Positions 1-8,139 of a DNA stretch of 8,938 bases are shown here, piece by piece. A program made the position numbers and the translations under genes. The notes beneath the pieces were generated by a model that saw only the letters and a list, made by a program, of their open reading frames with translations, was not told the DNA's origin and made no database searches. The DNA is from Roseimaritima sp. (lineage in GTDB: Bacteria; Planctomycetota; Planctomycetia; Pirellulales; Pirellulaceae): positions 1 through 8,938 of the forward strand of contig SLFV01000368.1 in the NCBI GenBank assembly GCA_007124075.1, in the 5' to 3' direction. Numbering within the stretch: the first letter of the stretch is position 1; each line of letters opens with the position of its first letter.

Positions 1-2467
1 CCTTGCTGTTGATCAACGCCCAGACAAGATCTTCAAATGCTTCTTGCAGGTGATCATTGCGAGTGGCGATGTACTGTGCCGCCTGCGTCCGTTCATCGGG
101 GGTTGGGTAACGGCACAGTGCCGCCAAGTAAAGTTCGTCGATGCTGGTCTCCGCAGCCGTCGGCTGCTTGCTCATCAGCGCCGGACGGCTGTTGGGGTGC
201 GACAGCTTGCCCTGCAGTTCCTTTGAATTAAGTAATTGCAGACTCTGCGCCAGCGTCGACTCGTCCGACCGTTCGCACTGACAGGCAGTGGAACCGGCGG
301 GGCGTCCGAAGACGTCCAGAAAATAGGAGCGGAATCCCGTGTCGGGTAACTCCACCGCGCGGGTTCCTGCTGGCAATCCCTCAAAAACCGTCTGCGACAG
401 CAGCACCTGATCGACCGCATCCAGTAGGACTTCGGCGGTCAAACGTTTGGGGTAAAACCGCGAATAGCTGTTCGTGTCGTCCAAGTTGTGCTCGTTCGGC
501 TGGGAGGACAACTGGTACACGCGGGCGTTGCAGATCAGCCGGACCAGGGTTTTCAGGTCAAAACCGGAAGTCACAAAAAAATCGGCTAAACCATCAAGCA
601 ATTCTTGATTGGACGGGGGATTGGTAACACGCATGTCGTCTTCGGGTTCGACCAATCCAACCCCGAAGAAATGTTTCCAATAACGATTGACCAGCGATTT
701 GGCAAAAAATGGGTTGTCGGTCTGAACCATCCAATCGACCAAATGTTCCCGAGGATCAGCCAGTTCATCGAAATCGGCGGGTTCTGCATCCAGGCCAGCC
801 GGTGTCAGATTGGCACCGGTTTTGGGGTGTTTGGCTGCTGCGCCGCCGACGCGCGAGACGAACATTGGTTCGTCTGCGACCGGCCCCTCCTTCCGGACGA
901 CCTTAGAAAAGAAAGCGGCCATGTGGTAGTAATCGGCCTGGCCCCATTTCTCCTGCGGATGATGGTGACATTTGGCACACTGCAAGCGTTGCCCCAGGAA
1001 TAGCTGAGCGGTGTCTTCCAGCCGCGATTCGGTATCCGGAACGGCTCGCCACCAGGACACCGCTGGATCGGTTTCAACCGTGCCCGTTGCTGTCAGGAGC
1101 TGACGGACGATCTGGTCGTAGGGTTGATTGTCGGCGAATGCTTGACGCAGCCACTGCGAAAACGCGAATGTGCCAAGCTGGTACCCTGCGTTGGCCCGAC
1201 GATTCCGTAAAATCATCGTCCATTTCTTGGCGAAATACGCAGCGTAGTCTTCGCTGTCCAGCAAGCGGTCAATAGCAGCGCTACGTTTGTCTTGGTCTTC
1301 GTTCTGAAGGAATGCATCGGCTTCCAGGGGCGTTGGCAGACGCCCCGCAATATCCAAGGTCACCCGACGAAGGAAGGTAGCATCGTCACATAAATCACTG
1401 GGGGGAATCCCCAGCGATCGAAGTTTGTCAAACACCTTTTCGTCGACCAGGTTGACCGCATCCGGCCACTGTGCGACCTCGATCCCCAGTGGAATGCTAG
1501 CGGCAAAGACCGCCACCTGCCCTTGATAGCGGGCCATGACCGCAACATCGCCAGCGCGATCCGCCAAGGTAACTTTGCCGCGCGCATCAACCGTAGCCAG
1601 GTCGGTGTTGTTGGATTCAAACTGCACCATCCGCGTGATGTCCTCCGTCGAACCGTCGGAATAAACCGCAATCACATTTAATTGCTGCGTTTGATTGCGC
1701 GTCAAGCGTCGTTGCCGTGGTGTGATTTCAATTTCGGTGACCACCGGCGCGGCGGAATCACCGCGTGGCATCCCGGTTGCGATCCAACGCCGCAACAACC
1801 GGTACTCCTGCGAATCCGGCTCGAAACGTTGGCCACCGCCATGAGGCGACGCGTTGATCGCCTTGAGTAACAGCAGGCTTTGGTCGGGCAGGGACGGGAA
1901 GACTCGACGGCCTCGAGACTCCGACACAAGGTGTTCGTAATCGTCTTCCGATTCAAATCCTAACAACGAAAGCCTGAAGCCGCCCTGGCCGGCGGCTTTC
2001 CCGTGACAGCCGCCACCATTGCAGCCGAACTTTGTAAAAATCGGGACAACTTGATTCGAAAAATGGATTGCCGGGCTAGCGTCAAACGCCTGAACCTGGA
2101 TCGGAATCTGGCACCGAAGCTGGTCCATGCTGGCTTCTAGAGTGCCCCGACCGTTTCCAACCGGCTGCAGGTATCCGTCGCTGTCGATCATCGCAATCGG
2201 CGGATCAATTCGGTACTGGACCTGTTGGGTAACATCCGTCTCCTCCCCGGCCGATCGCAGCGTTACCAAGACTTGCCAGCGTGCATCAGGACCTTGCAAC
2301 ACAATTTCGCCCGCATCTCGGGGCATGTCGATCCAAAGTGACTGCTGGCCAGATGTCGCGTCCGCAGCCAGCAAGTTTCCCGACAGACTACCTCCGCTGG
2401 GCAGCAGCACCAGAAGCCATGATAATGCGAGATACCCGCTCTGGGTAAAGGACTGAACGATGTTCAT
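1..2467 (-). CDS. Secreted planctomycete cytochrome, DUF1549/DUF1553 (PSCyt1-PSCyt2-PSD1) with Big_2 domains; 3' end outside window
   Basis: An uninterrupted minus-strand frame runs from an ATG at 2467 to the window edge (822 full codons). The last visible residues, LVWALINSK, match the usual family ending (LVWALLNTKEFLF), so probably only a handful of codons is missing. Order of parts: signal peptide (about 1-35, hydrophobic ALSWLLVLL); an Ig/Big_2-like domain (about 45-130); a PSCyt1-type haem motif CNGGGCH (C149, C154, H155) followed by the family's GKAAGQGGFRLSLLGF; a second Big_2 domain (about 243-328, with YSDGSTEDIT and ATVDARG); DUF1549/PSCyt2 (about 338-545) with a CAKCH haem motif (C497, C500, H501); and DUF1553/PSD1 from about 572, with NRYWKHFFGVGLVEPEDD and a CQCER motif (C729-R733). 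GGAG lies 5 nt before the ATG. The protein is probably periplasmic or cell-surface and redox-active. The family's substrate is unknown. It follows the DUF1501 gene by 21 bp, so the two are probably cotranscribed. Confidence 0.95.
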   Translation of the reverse strand, partial: MNIVQSFTQSGYLALSWLLVLLPSGGSLSGNLLAADATSGQQSLWIDMPRDAGEIVLQGPDARWQVLVTLRSAGEETDVTQQVQYRIDPPIAMIDSDGYLQPVGNGRGTLEASMDQLRCQIPIQVQAFDASPAIHFSNQVVPIFTKFGCNGGGCHGKAAGQGGFRLSLLGFESEDDYEHLVSESRGRRVFPSLPDQSLLLLKAINASPHGGGQRFEPDSQEYRLLRRWIATGMPRGDSAAPVVTEIEITPRQRRLTRNQTQQLNVIAVYSDGSTEDITRMVQFESNNTDLATVDARGKVTLADRAGDVAVMARYQGQVAVFAASIPLGIEVAQWPDAVNLVDEKVFDKLRSLGIPPSDLCDDATFLRRVTLDIAGRLPTPLEADAFLQNEDQDKRSAAIDRLLDSEDYAAYFAKKWTMILRNRRANAGYQLGTFAFSQWLRQAFADNQPYDQIVRQLLTATGTVETDPAVSWWRAVPDTESRLEDTAQLFLGQRLQCAKCHHHPQEKWGQADYYHMAAFFSKVVRKEGPVADEPMFVSRVGGAAAKHPKTGANLTPAGLDAEPADFDELADPREHLVDWMVQTDNPFFAKSLVNRYWKHFFGVGLVEPEDDMRVTNPPSNQELLDGLADFFVTSGFDLKTLVRLICNARVYQLSSQPNEHNLDDTNSYSRFYPKRLTAEVLLDAVDQVLLSQTVFEGLPAGTRAVELPDTGFRSYFLDVFGRPAGSTACQCERSDESTLAQSLQLLNSKELQGKLSHPNSRPALMSKQPTAAETSIDELYLAALCRYPTPDERTQAAQYIATRNDHLQEAFEDLVWALINSK

Positions 2468-2488
2468 GCGGTCTCCAACAAATTGATG

Positions 2489-3844
2489 CTAAATCAGCTC
2501 ATCGATCGGATTTGCATCGACCAGGAACTGGGGTCGACCCGTTGGGTCGGTTAGGGTGGTTGTCGCGGTGTCAATACCCAGGTTGTGGTAGACCGTTGCC
2601 AAGACTTCCTGCACATCGACCGGTCTTTCGGTCGCGTACTCACCCAAGCGATTGGTTGCGCCGATAGCCTGGCCTGTGCGAATGCCACCGCCCGCCAGAA
2701 ACGCGCAGCTTACCTGTGGCCAGTGATCGCGGCCGGCATTGTTATTAATTTTGGGGGTCCGCCCAAATTCACCCCACACGATCACAGTCACATCGTTCAA
2801 CATGCCCCGGACCTCCAGGTCTTCAATCAATGCGCTCAGGCACTGATCCAGCTTACTGCCGTGATCACGCACCAAGTCAAAATTTTGTCCGTGGCTGTCC
2901 CAACGACCGTAGCTCAGGCTGACGCATCGGGCCCCGGCTTCGACCAGTCGCCTGGCGATCAACAAATGATCATTGCGTGTTGCGGCGCCGTCATATTGGT
3001 ACTGATACGGTTTGCAATCACCGTAGCGTGGAACCACCTGAGGGTCCTCCTGCGATAGGTCCAAGGCATCCAGCAGTTTGCTGCTGGTCAGCACATCGAA
3101 GGCTCGTTGGCCAAACGCATCCATCCCCTCCATTGCACCTGTCCGATCGATGTCGCGGCGCAGGTTGTCGATGCTAGCCAAAAGGCGGCGTCGGTCTTGC
3201 AGGCGTTCCAGTGTGATGTCATTCAGCTTCATGTTTTCCATGCCGGGGCCGTCGGGTTTAAAAGCCGAATAGGCCGCTCCCAGAAAACCGGGGATCCCTG
3301 GATCGCACCACGGCGCATGCCTGGTCGGTTCGGTCAACCCGATGAATGGCGGAACCGAAGGATCTGCGGGACCCCGCAGTTTGGTGATCGCGGAACCAAG
3401 TGAAGGGCGGCCACCTAGATTGCTGAGATCATTGCTGAGCCAACCGCTCATGCACTGAAACGAATCGTGGCGATTTTTCAGCCCGACGACCGAGCGGATG
3501 ATGGCGGCCTTGTCCATCATCCCCGCCAATTTCGGGAAAACCTCGCAAATTTGGATCCCCGGAACGTTCGTCGGAATCGGGCGAAACTCCCCGCGAATTT
3601 CGCTGGGGGCATCGGTTTTGATCTCCCACATATCCTGATGCGGGGGACCCCCTGCCAAAAATACATTAATCACCGCCTTGTGCGGTTTACCTTTGCCCAG
3701 CGAATCCGATCGCAGCACATCGGCCATGCCCAGACCGGGGAAACCGAAGGCGGAACCGCCGAACGCAAAACCACCAATCGTTAAAAAGCTACGGCGTGAT
3801 ACACCGTCACAAAAACGACCGCCTTGGCCAAAAATCGTCAGCAT
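2489..3844 (-). CDS. DUF1501 family protein with Tat-type signal
   Basis: A 451-residue frame ending in TAG. I chose the ATG at 3844 because the product then starts MLTIFGQGGRFCDGVSRRSFL, the usual start of this family with the twin-arginine motif SRRSFL at residues 16-21. A TTG at 3928 would add 28 residues ahead of the Tat signal, which is unlikely. Family motifs are intact: GGPPHQDMW (65-73, usually GGPSHxDxW), WDSHGQNF (315-322), EFGRTPKI (359-366) and GRDHWP (371-376). DUF1501 belongs to the alkaline-phosphatase/sulfatase-like fold group, but the reaction is not established. The length is normal and no key motif is missing. It is probably exported folded through Tat. It is first in a leftward operon with the DUF1549/DUF1553 cytochrome, the partner DUF1501 genes commonly have in planctomycetes. 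No clear Shine-Dalgarno precedes the ATG, which is common in this phylum. Confidence 0.95.
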   Translation of the reverse strand: MLTIFGQGGRFCDGVSRRSFLTIGGFAFGGSAFGFPGLGMADVLRSDSLGKGKPHKAVINVFLAGGPPHQDMWEIKTDAPSEIRGEFRPIPTNVPGIQICEVFPKLAGMMDKAAIIRSVVGLKNRHDSFQCMSGWLSNDLSNLGGRPSLGSAITKLRGPADPSVPPFIGLTEPTRHAPWCDPGIPGFLGAAYSAFKPDGPGMENMKLNDITLERLQDRRRLLASIDNLRRDIDRTGAMEGMDAFGQRAFDVLTSSKLLDALDLSQEDPQVVPRYGDCKPYQYQYDGAATRNDHLLIARRLVEAGARCVSLSYGRWDSHGQNFDLVRDHGSKLDQCLSALIEDLEVRGMLNDVTVIVWGEFGRTPKINNNAGRDHWPQVSCAFLAGGGIRTGQAIGATNRLGEYATERPVDVQEVLATVYHNLGIDTATTTLTDPTGRPQFLVDANPIDELI

Positions 3845-4183
3845 CGTAGCACTCGATTCGCGGAGGGAAGTTAGGAAAGGGCTCCTCAACCCACGATTTG
3901 CACTGACTACGGGGGATGAGTGAAGCAAGCGTCCGAGGTTGACTCCGAAATTCCAAGTAGCAGCCTCAACCGCATTGCTCGTATTATGGCGGAAGAATTC
4001 CCGTAGGTGTCAAGTGTTCCCCCTTTTTTTTGATTTTTGCTCGTCCCGAATTGACCTTGTCCCAGACCGGTACCATTGCCTATTTACTCGCTCCAGTGCG
4101 GCTTCTGCTAAAGGGTTTTCCCGCCCGAGCAAGCGAAGCTTAGAATTCACGCCCGAGTTTCACGATGTGGGAGTCCGATTGCC
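3845..4183. other. Divergent intergenic region between the DUF1501 operon and the PVC-type haem protein gene
   Basis: This 339-bp stretch has no convincing gene of its own. It must hold the promoters of both divergent units. A CCCCC run followed by eight T lies at 4019-4031, and a good minus-strand promoter candidate lies at 3983-4013. No equally good plus-strand promoter was found. TTGACC at 4051 has no well-spaced -10, and TTGTCC (4057) with TATTTA (4081) is weak. The part nearest DUF1501 (3845-3928) is open in the DUF1501 frame back to a TTG and would be coding only if that start were used. GGGAG at 4169-4173 is a possible ribosome binding site for the ATG at 4184. Confidence 0.6.
3983..4031 (-). 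promoter_or_regulatory. Candidate sigma70-type promoter with upstream A-tract for the DUF1501-cytochrome operon
   Basis: On the minus strand, a perfect TTGACA (-35, 4013-4008) is followed 19 nt later by CATAAT (-10, 3988-3983, five of six matches). The spacing is about 2 nt longer than ideal. A run of eight A (minus strand, 4031-4024) sits about 10 nt upstream of the -35, where an UP element would lie. Transcription would begin near 3976, giving a 5' leader of about 130 nt before the ATG at 3844. Inferred from sequence only. Confidence 0.45.
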
Positions 4184-7100
4184 ATGGATGGCAGATTGTT
4201 CCTCAAGCTTCGCCTGTGGTTGGCCGGTGGTGCCTGCGCGTTCGGCTTGCTGCTGGGTCTGCGGGTGGAGGCCAACGAAGCGCAATGGATTTGGGCGGTG
4301 GGTGTTGACCGCAATGCGATCCCCGCCGGTAGTAGTTGTCTGTTCCGAAAAGGGATTAATCTTCGATCCGCCGCGCAGGGATCGGTTACGATCGCCGCTG
4401 ACGACGCGTTTGAACTGTTTGTAAACGGTCGGCGTGTCGGAACGGGACGCTCCGCCCGGAAGCTGAACGATTTTGATATTTCCAACTTCCTGGTCACCGG
4501 TCGGAATGTGATCGCGGTAAAGGTGGACAATACGCATGGCACGACCGCCGCGTTGGCCGCACGTGTCAGTCTGCGACCGCTGTCGGGTCAGCAATGGTTC
4601 AATTTTCACACCGACACAAGCTGGAAGGCCAGCACGCGTATCGAACCGCTATGGCAGACGACCACGTTTAACGATTCGCGCTGGGGTGCTGCGCAAAGCT
4701 TTGGCACGCTGGGCAGTACGGTCCCGTGGGACAAGCAGGAGGACGTCGTTGTTGCGGAGGAATACCAGGAAAGCGCTCGTTTCCAGATTCAAGAAGGCTT
4801 TGGCGTTCAGTTGCTGTTCGATGACGACGAAGTCGGTTCGTTGATCGCGATGGCGTTCAATGAATTCGGCCACATCGTCGCCAGTCGTGAGCGTGGGCCA
4901 TTGATGCTGATGTTTGACAGTGATGGTGACGGCATTCCCGATCAGACACGTGTGTATTGCGACCAGGTTTCCTCGTGCCAAGGGATCTTGCCGCTTAACG
5001 GCGACGTCTATGTGGTGGGTGATGGGCCCGATGGCACCGCGCTGTATCGGCTGGGTGACACTAATCGCAACGGGACGCTGGACCGTGTGCAAACGTTGCT
5101 GAAATTCAAGGGCAAGCCGGGTGAACATGGTCCACACGGGATTGAGCTGGGGCCCGACGGCATGCTGTACCTCGTGGTCGGCAACCACATGCAAGTCATC
5201 GGCGACGGGGGGGCCGGAGAAACGCTGAAGGTCAGCTACGAAGGCGACTTATTGACCCCGCGATACGAGGATCCAGGTGGGCACGCGCGAGGCGTCAAGG
5301 CTCCTGGTGGGATGGTGATCCGCACCGATTTAAACGGCAAAACCGTCGAACGTGTGGCGGGTGGAATCCGCAACGCATACGATTTGGTATTCCATTCCGA
5401 CGGTTCGCTGTTTGTGCATGACAGCGATATGGAATCGGATATGGGAGCTTCCTGGTACCGGCCGACGGCGCTGTACGAGGTTACCGAAGCGGGTGAATTC
5501 GGCTGGCGTAGCGGTTGGGCAAAATGGCCGGAGTACTACCTGGATCGGCTGCCCAACGTTTTGGAGACGGGGCGGGGTTCGCCCACGGGAGCGGCGTGTT
5601 ACGAGCACTACAACTTTCCGACTCGCTATCAGGGCAGTTTGTTTTTGGCGGACTGGTCCGAGGGGCAGATCCTGAATGTTCGACTGAAGCCCAACGGTTC
5701 TGGCTACAGTGCTGACAGCCAAGTTTTTCTGCAGGGCCAGCCGCTGAACGTCACCGACATCTCCATTGGTCCCGACGGCGCACTGTATTTCTGCACTGGC
5801 GGTCGCGGAACCGCCGGCGGTGTTTACCGTGTGGAATGGGAAGGCCCTGTTCCTGAACGTGTAAAGAATCTCGGCACGGGAATCGCTGCGGCCATCCGTC
5901 AGCCGCAACCGCTGTCGGCTTGGGGGCGACAGGCACTAGCCGGGATCAAAAAAGAACTGGGGGATCAGTGGAACGAACTGGTCGCTGGTGTCGCCTATAG
6001 TGACAAAAACCCGCCTCACTATCGCACGCGAGCGTTGTTGTTAATGGAACTGTTTGGGCCCGCCCCTAGTGACGAGCTGTTGCTTGAACTTAGCCGGGCC
6101 CAAAGCGAAGCGGTCAGGGCCAAGGCGGCGTACATGATGGGGCTGCACCCATCGACGCGCAACGCCAGACAATTGGCACAACTGCTGGATGACCGTGATG
6201 CACGGGTAAGACGCGCGGCGTGTGAGGCGATGTTGCGTTCCCAGCAAGCTCCGCGACCGCAGCTTGTCCTACCCTTGCTGCGTGATAATGATCGCATGTT
6301 GGCGTTCACCGCACGCCGATTGCTGGAAAGTATCCCGGCGGAGCAATGGCGTCAGGAGGTCCTGGACAGTGAACATCCACGCACGTCAATTGTTGGCGGG
6401 TTGGCGCTCGTGACCGTCGACGACAGCGAAGCGACTGCATTGCAGGTGTTGTCCAAAATGAGCCATTTAATGAAGGACTTCCTGAGTGATGCCGATTTTG
6501 TTGATCTGCTGCGAGTCATCCAGGTGGCCTTGGAACGCGGAAAAATCGAACCTAACAAAGTGCAGCCGCTACGAGACCAAATCGCGGAAGAATTTCCTTC
6601 GGGCGAGCCTCGGTTGAATGCGGAACTGGCACGTCTGGCAGCATACCTGGAGGCCGATTCGATTGGTAAACGGGCGTTGCAGTACCTGCAGTCCGATGCA
6701 CCCCTGGCCGAACGGATCCAGGTCGCAATGTACCTCAGGTTTTTGCCACGCGACTGGACCGCGGAGGAGCGTTTTGAACTGATTAAGTTCTATGAGAATG
6801 CCTCGCAGGCCGAAAGCGGCAGCAGCGTGCCTCTTTACCTGATGCTTGCCACACGTGACTTTGCCAAGAATCTCTCGGTGGATGATGCCGTGGCGATTTT
6901 GGAACAGGGCGTCTCTTGGCCCAATGCCTCTTTGGCGGCCTTGTACAAATTGCCTCAGCCCGTGGACCAGGCAACCGCCAAAATGCTGATTGCGTTGGAT
7001 GAAGACATTTCCAGCCCCGAATTCACGCGGGATGTTTTCAAACGCCTGCGGACCGGAATCGTGGCCGCCCTCAGCTTGACGGGGGACGATCAATCGCAGG

Positions 7101-7999
7101 CTTACCTGCGCAAGGTATGGCGAAACGACCCCGAACGTCGGCAGCCGATCGCGATGGGATTGGCCCAGCACCCAGAGGGGCCCAATTGGGACTATTTGGT
7201 TCGCAGCTTGAACATCCTGGAGGGCGAAGCGGCTCGCGATGTGCTGGCGCAGTTGACTGCAGTTCCTGTGGCGACTGACGATCCAGAGGCTCTGCGGCAA
7301 GTGATTCTTCTGGGGTTGACTTTTGAATCGGAGCAGCAATCGACCAAGCCTGCAGAACAACTGCTGACCCACTGGACCGGACTGCAACGCGGTAAATCTG
7401 CCGGCGAATCGATGGCAGTCTGGCAGCAGTGGTATGCGAAGACATATCCCGATCGCCCACCTGCGGAATTGCCCAAGGTGGATGAGGGCTCGCGGTGGGA
7501 CTTCGACCAGTTAGCTGACTATCTGGAGTCCGATGAAGGTCGATACGGTGATCCGGAAAATGGCAGCAAGGTTTATGCCAAAGCCGATTGTGCGTCATGC
7601 CACCGGTTTGGATCCAGCGGCGAATCGGTCGGGCCAGACCTGACCAGTATCTCTCGCCGATTCACAAGACGCGAGGTCTTGGAGTCGATCCTTTATCCTT
7701 CGCACGTCATCAGCGATCAATATGCGAGCAAGAAAGTGCTGACGCTCGACGGCAATGTCTACGTGGGTCTGCTGGCTGAGAATGGTCGTGGCGAATTAAG
7801 TATCCGCGATTCGAAAAATAATGTCACGACGCTCAAGGAGTCAGACGTTGATCAAATCCTGCCCAGTCAAAGCAGTATCATGCCCTCGGGAACACTGGAT
7901 AGCTTGACTCTCCGCGAAATCAGTGACCTGATGGCCTTCATGGGGGTTGTACCGCCGGTCGAAGTCGCAAATCGGCCCTCCGGGCAGAGTGGTCGTTAG
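4184..7999 (+). CDS. PVC-type membrane-bound dehydrogenase-like protein with HEAT repeats and C-terminal CxxCH haem domain
   Basis: 1271 residues, ATG to TAG. The start is set by a signal peptide (hydrophobic about 8-26, LWLAGGACAFGLLLGL, then VEANEAQW) and by GGGAG 10 nt upstream. Domains: a galactose-binding-like beta domain (about 33-190, WIWAVG, then FELFVNGRRVG); a six-bladed propeller of TIGR02604 type (about 200-556) with Ca-binding-like DSDGDG (245-250) and DTNRNG (from 292), HGPHG (315-319), GNH (333-335), SPTG (466-469), DW (490-491) and repeated GPDGxLY strands; HEAT-like helices (about 565-1100); and a TIGR02603 haem domain with CASCH (C1136, C1139, H1140) and a likely axial Met in SIMPSGTL (M1233). 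Family members are regarded as exported, glucose/sorbosone-dehydrogenase-like cytochromes. The substrate here cannot be read from sequence, and no quinone-binding site was verified. The gene is transcribed divergently from the DUF1501 operon and the frame is intact. Confidence 0.95.
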   Translation: MDGRLFLKLRLWLAGGACAFGLLLGLRVEANEAQWIWAVGVDRNAIPAGSSCLFRKGINLRSAAQGSVTIAADDAFELFVNGRRVGTGRSARKLNDFDISNFLVTGRNVIAVKVDNTHGTTAALAARVSLRPLSGQQWFNFHTDTSWKASTRIEPLWQTTTFNDSRWGAAQSFGTLGSTVPWDKQEDVVVAEEYQESARFQIQEGFGVQLLFDDDEVGSLIAMAFNEFGHIVASRERGPLMLMFDSDGDGIPDQTRVYCDQVSSCQGILPLNGDVYVVGDGPDGTALYRLGDTNRNGTLDRVQTLLKFKGKPGEHGPHGIELGPDGMLYLVVGNHMQVIGDGGAGETLKVSYEGDLLTPRYEDPGGHARGVKAPGGMVIRTDLNGKTVERVAGGIRNAYDLVFHSDGSLFVHDSDMESDMGASWYRPTALYEVTEAGEFGWRSGWAKWPEYYLDRLPNVLETGRGSPTGAACYEHYNFPTRYQGSLFLADWSEGQILNVRLKPNGSGYSADSQVFLQGQPLNVTDISIGPDGALYFCTGGRGTAGGVYRVEWEGPVPERVKNLGTGIAAAIRQPQPLSAWGRQALAGIKKELGDQWNELVAGVAYSDKNPPHYRTRALLLMELFGPAPSDELLLELSRAQSEAVRAKAAYMMGLHPSTRNARQLAQLLDDRDARVRRAACEAMLRSQQAPRPQLVLPLLRDNDRMLAFTARRLLESIPAEQWRQEVLDSEHPRTSIVGGLALVTVDDSEATALQVLSKMSHLMKDFLSDADFVDLLRVIQVALERGKIEPNKVQPLRDQIAEEFPSGEPRLNAELARLAAYLEADSIGKRALQYLQSDAPLAERIQVAMYLRFLPRDWTAEERFELIKFYENASQAESGSSVPLYLMLATRDFAKNLSVDDAVAILEQGVSWPNASLAALYKLPQPVDQATAKMLIALDEDISSPEFTRDVFKRLRTGIVAALSLTGDDQSQAYLRKVWRNDPERRQPIAMGLAQHPEGPNWDYLVRSLNILEGEAARDVLAQLTAVPVATDDPEALRQVILLGLTFESEQQSTKPAEQLLTHWTGLQRGKSAGESMAVWQQWYAKTYPDRPPAELPKVDEGSRWDFDQLADYLESDEGRYGDPENGSKVYAKADCASCHRFGSSGESVGPDLTSISRRFTRREVLESILYPSHVISDQYASKKVLTLDGNVYVGLLAENGRGELSIRDSKNNVTTLKESDVDQILPSQSSIMPSGTLDSLTLREISDLMAFMGVVPPVEVANRPSGQSGR

Positions 8000-8001
8000 C
8001 C

Positions 8002-8034
8002 AAAAAAAACGGACGTTTTTTTGAAAAATTTTTC
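8002..8034 (+). terminator. A/T-rich hairpin and palindrome after the haem protein gene, possible weak terminator
   Basis: Three bases past the TAG stop, an 8-bp stem (8003-8010 with 8015-8022, A-run plus C pairing with G plus T-run) surrounds a GGAC tetraloop. The 12-bp palindrome GAAAAATTTTTC (8023-8034) follows directly. The T-run forms one stem arm, so this resembles a compact bidirectional terminator, but the stem has only one G-C pair and may terminate poorly. Readthrough into the Cys-rich gene is possible. Confidence 0.35.
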
Positions 8035-8052
8035 GAAATCTCCAAAAGCTAG

Positions 8053-8080
8053 TTGACGCGAGGAAAACAGGGCATAGACT
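8053..8080 (+). promoter_or_regulatory. Candidate sigma70-type promoter of the Cys-rich protein gene
   Basis: TTGACG (-35, 8053-8058, five of six) is followed after 16 nt by TAGACT (-10, 8075-8080, four of six). The start would fall near 8086-8088, about 52 nt before the ATG at 8140. It lies in the 140-bp gap after the preceding stop, so the small gene has its own promoter. The -10 overlaps a 14-bp palindrome. Confidence 0.5.
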
Positions 8081-8091
8081 TTGCGCAAAGT
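8078..8091. promoter_or_regulatory. 14-bp perfect palindrome over the -10/start region, operator-like
   Basis: ACTTTGCGCAAAGT reads the same on both strands. It overlaps the end of the candidate -10 and the predicted start site of the Cys-rich gene, where a dimeric repressor would block RNA polymerase. As RNA it could only form a short hairpin with an impossibly tight loop, so a protein-binding role is the likelier reading. No regulator gene is visible in the window. Confidence 0.4.
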
Positions 8092-8139
8092 GTCCAGTTT
8101 AACACATTGTCGTTTTGAAAACCTTTTGGAGATCGAGTC

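Noticed and set aside
605..1003. 132-codon plus-strand open frame
   Set aside because: It is antisense to the DUF1549/DUF1553 coding sequence, whose motifs (CAKCH, NRYWKHFFG) are intact across it.
4051..4086. Plus-strand promoter for the large haem-protein gene (TTGACC at 4051 or TTGTCC at 4057 with TATTTA at 4081)
   Set aside because: TTGACC has no -10 at proper spacing, and the other pair matches only three of six at the -10. The true promoter is probably in this region but cannot be named.
6569..7387. 272-codon minus-strand open frame inside the large haem-protein gene
   Set aside because: It lies wholly opposite an intact frame with recognisable domain structure and has no family features of its own.
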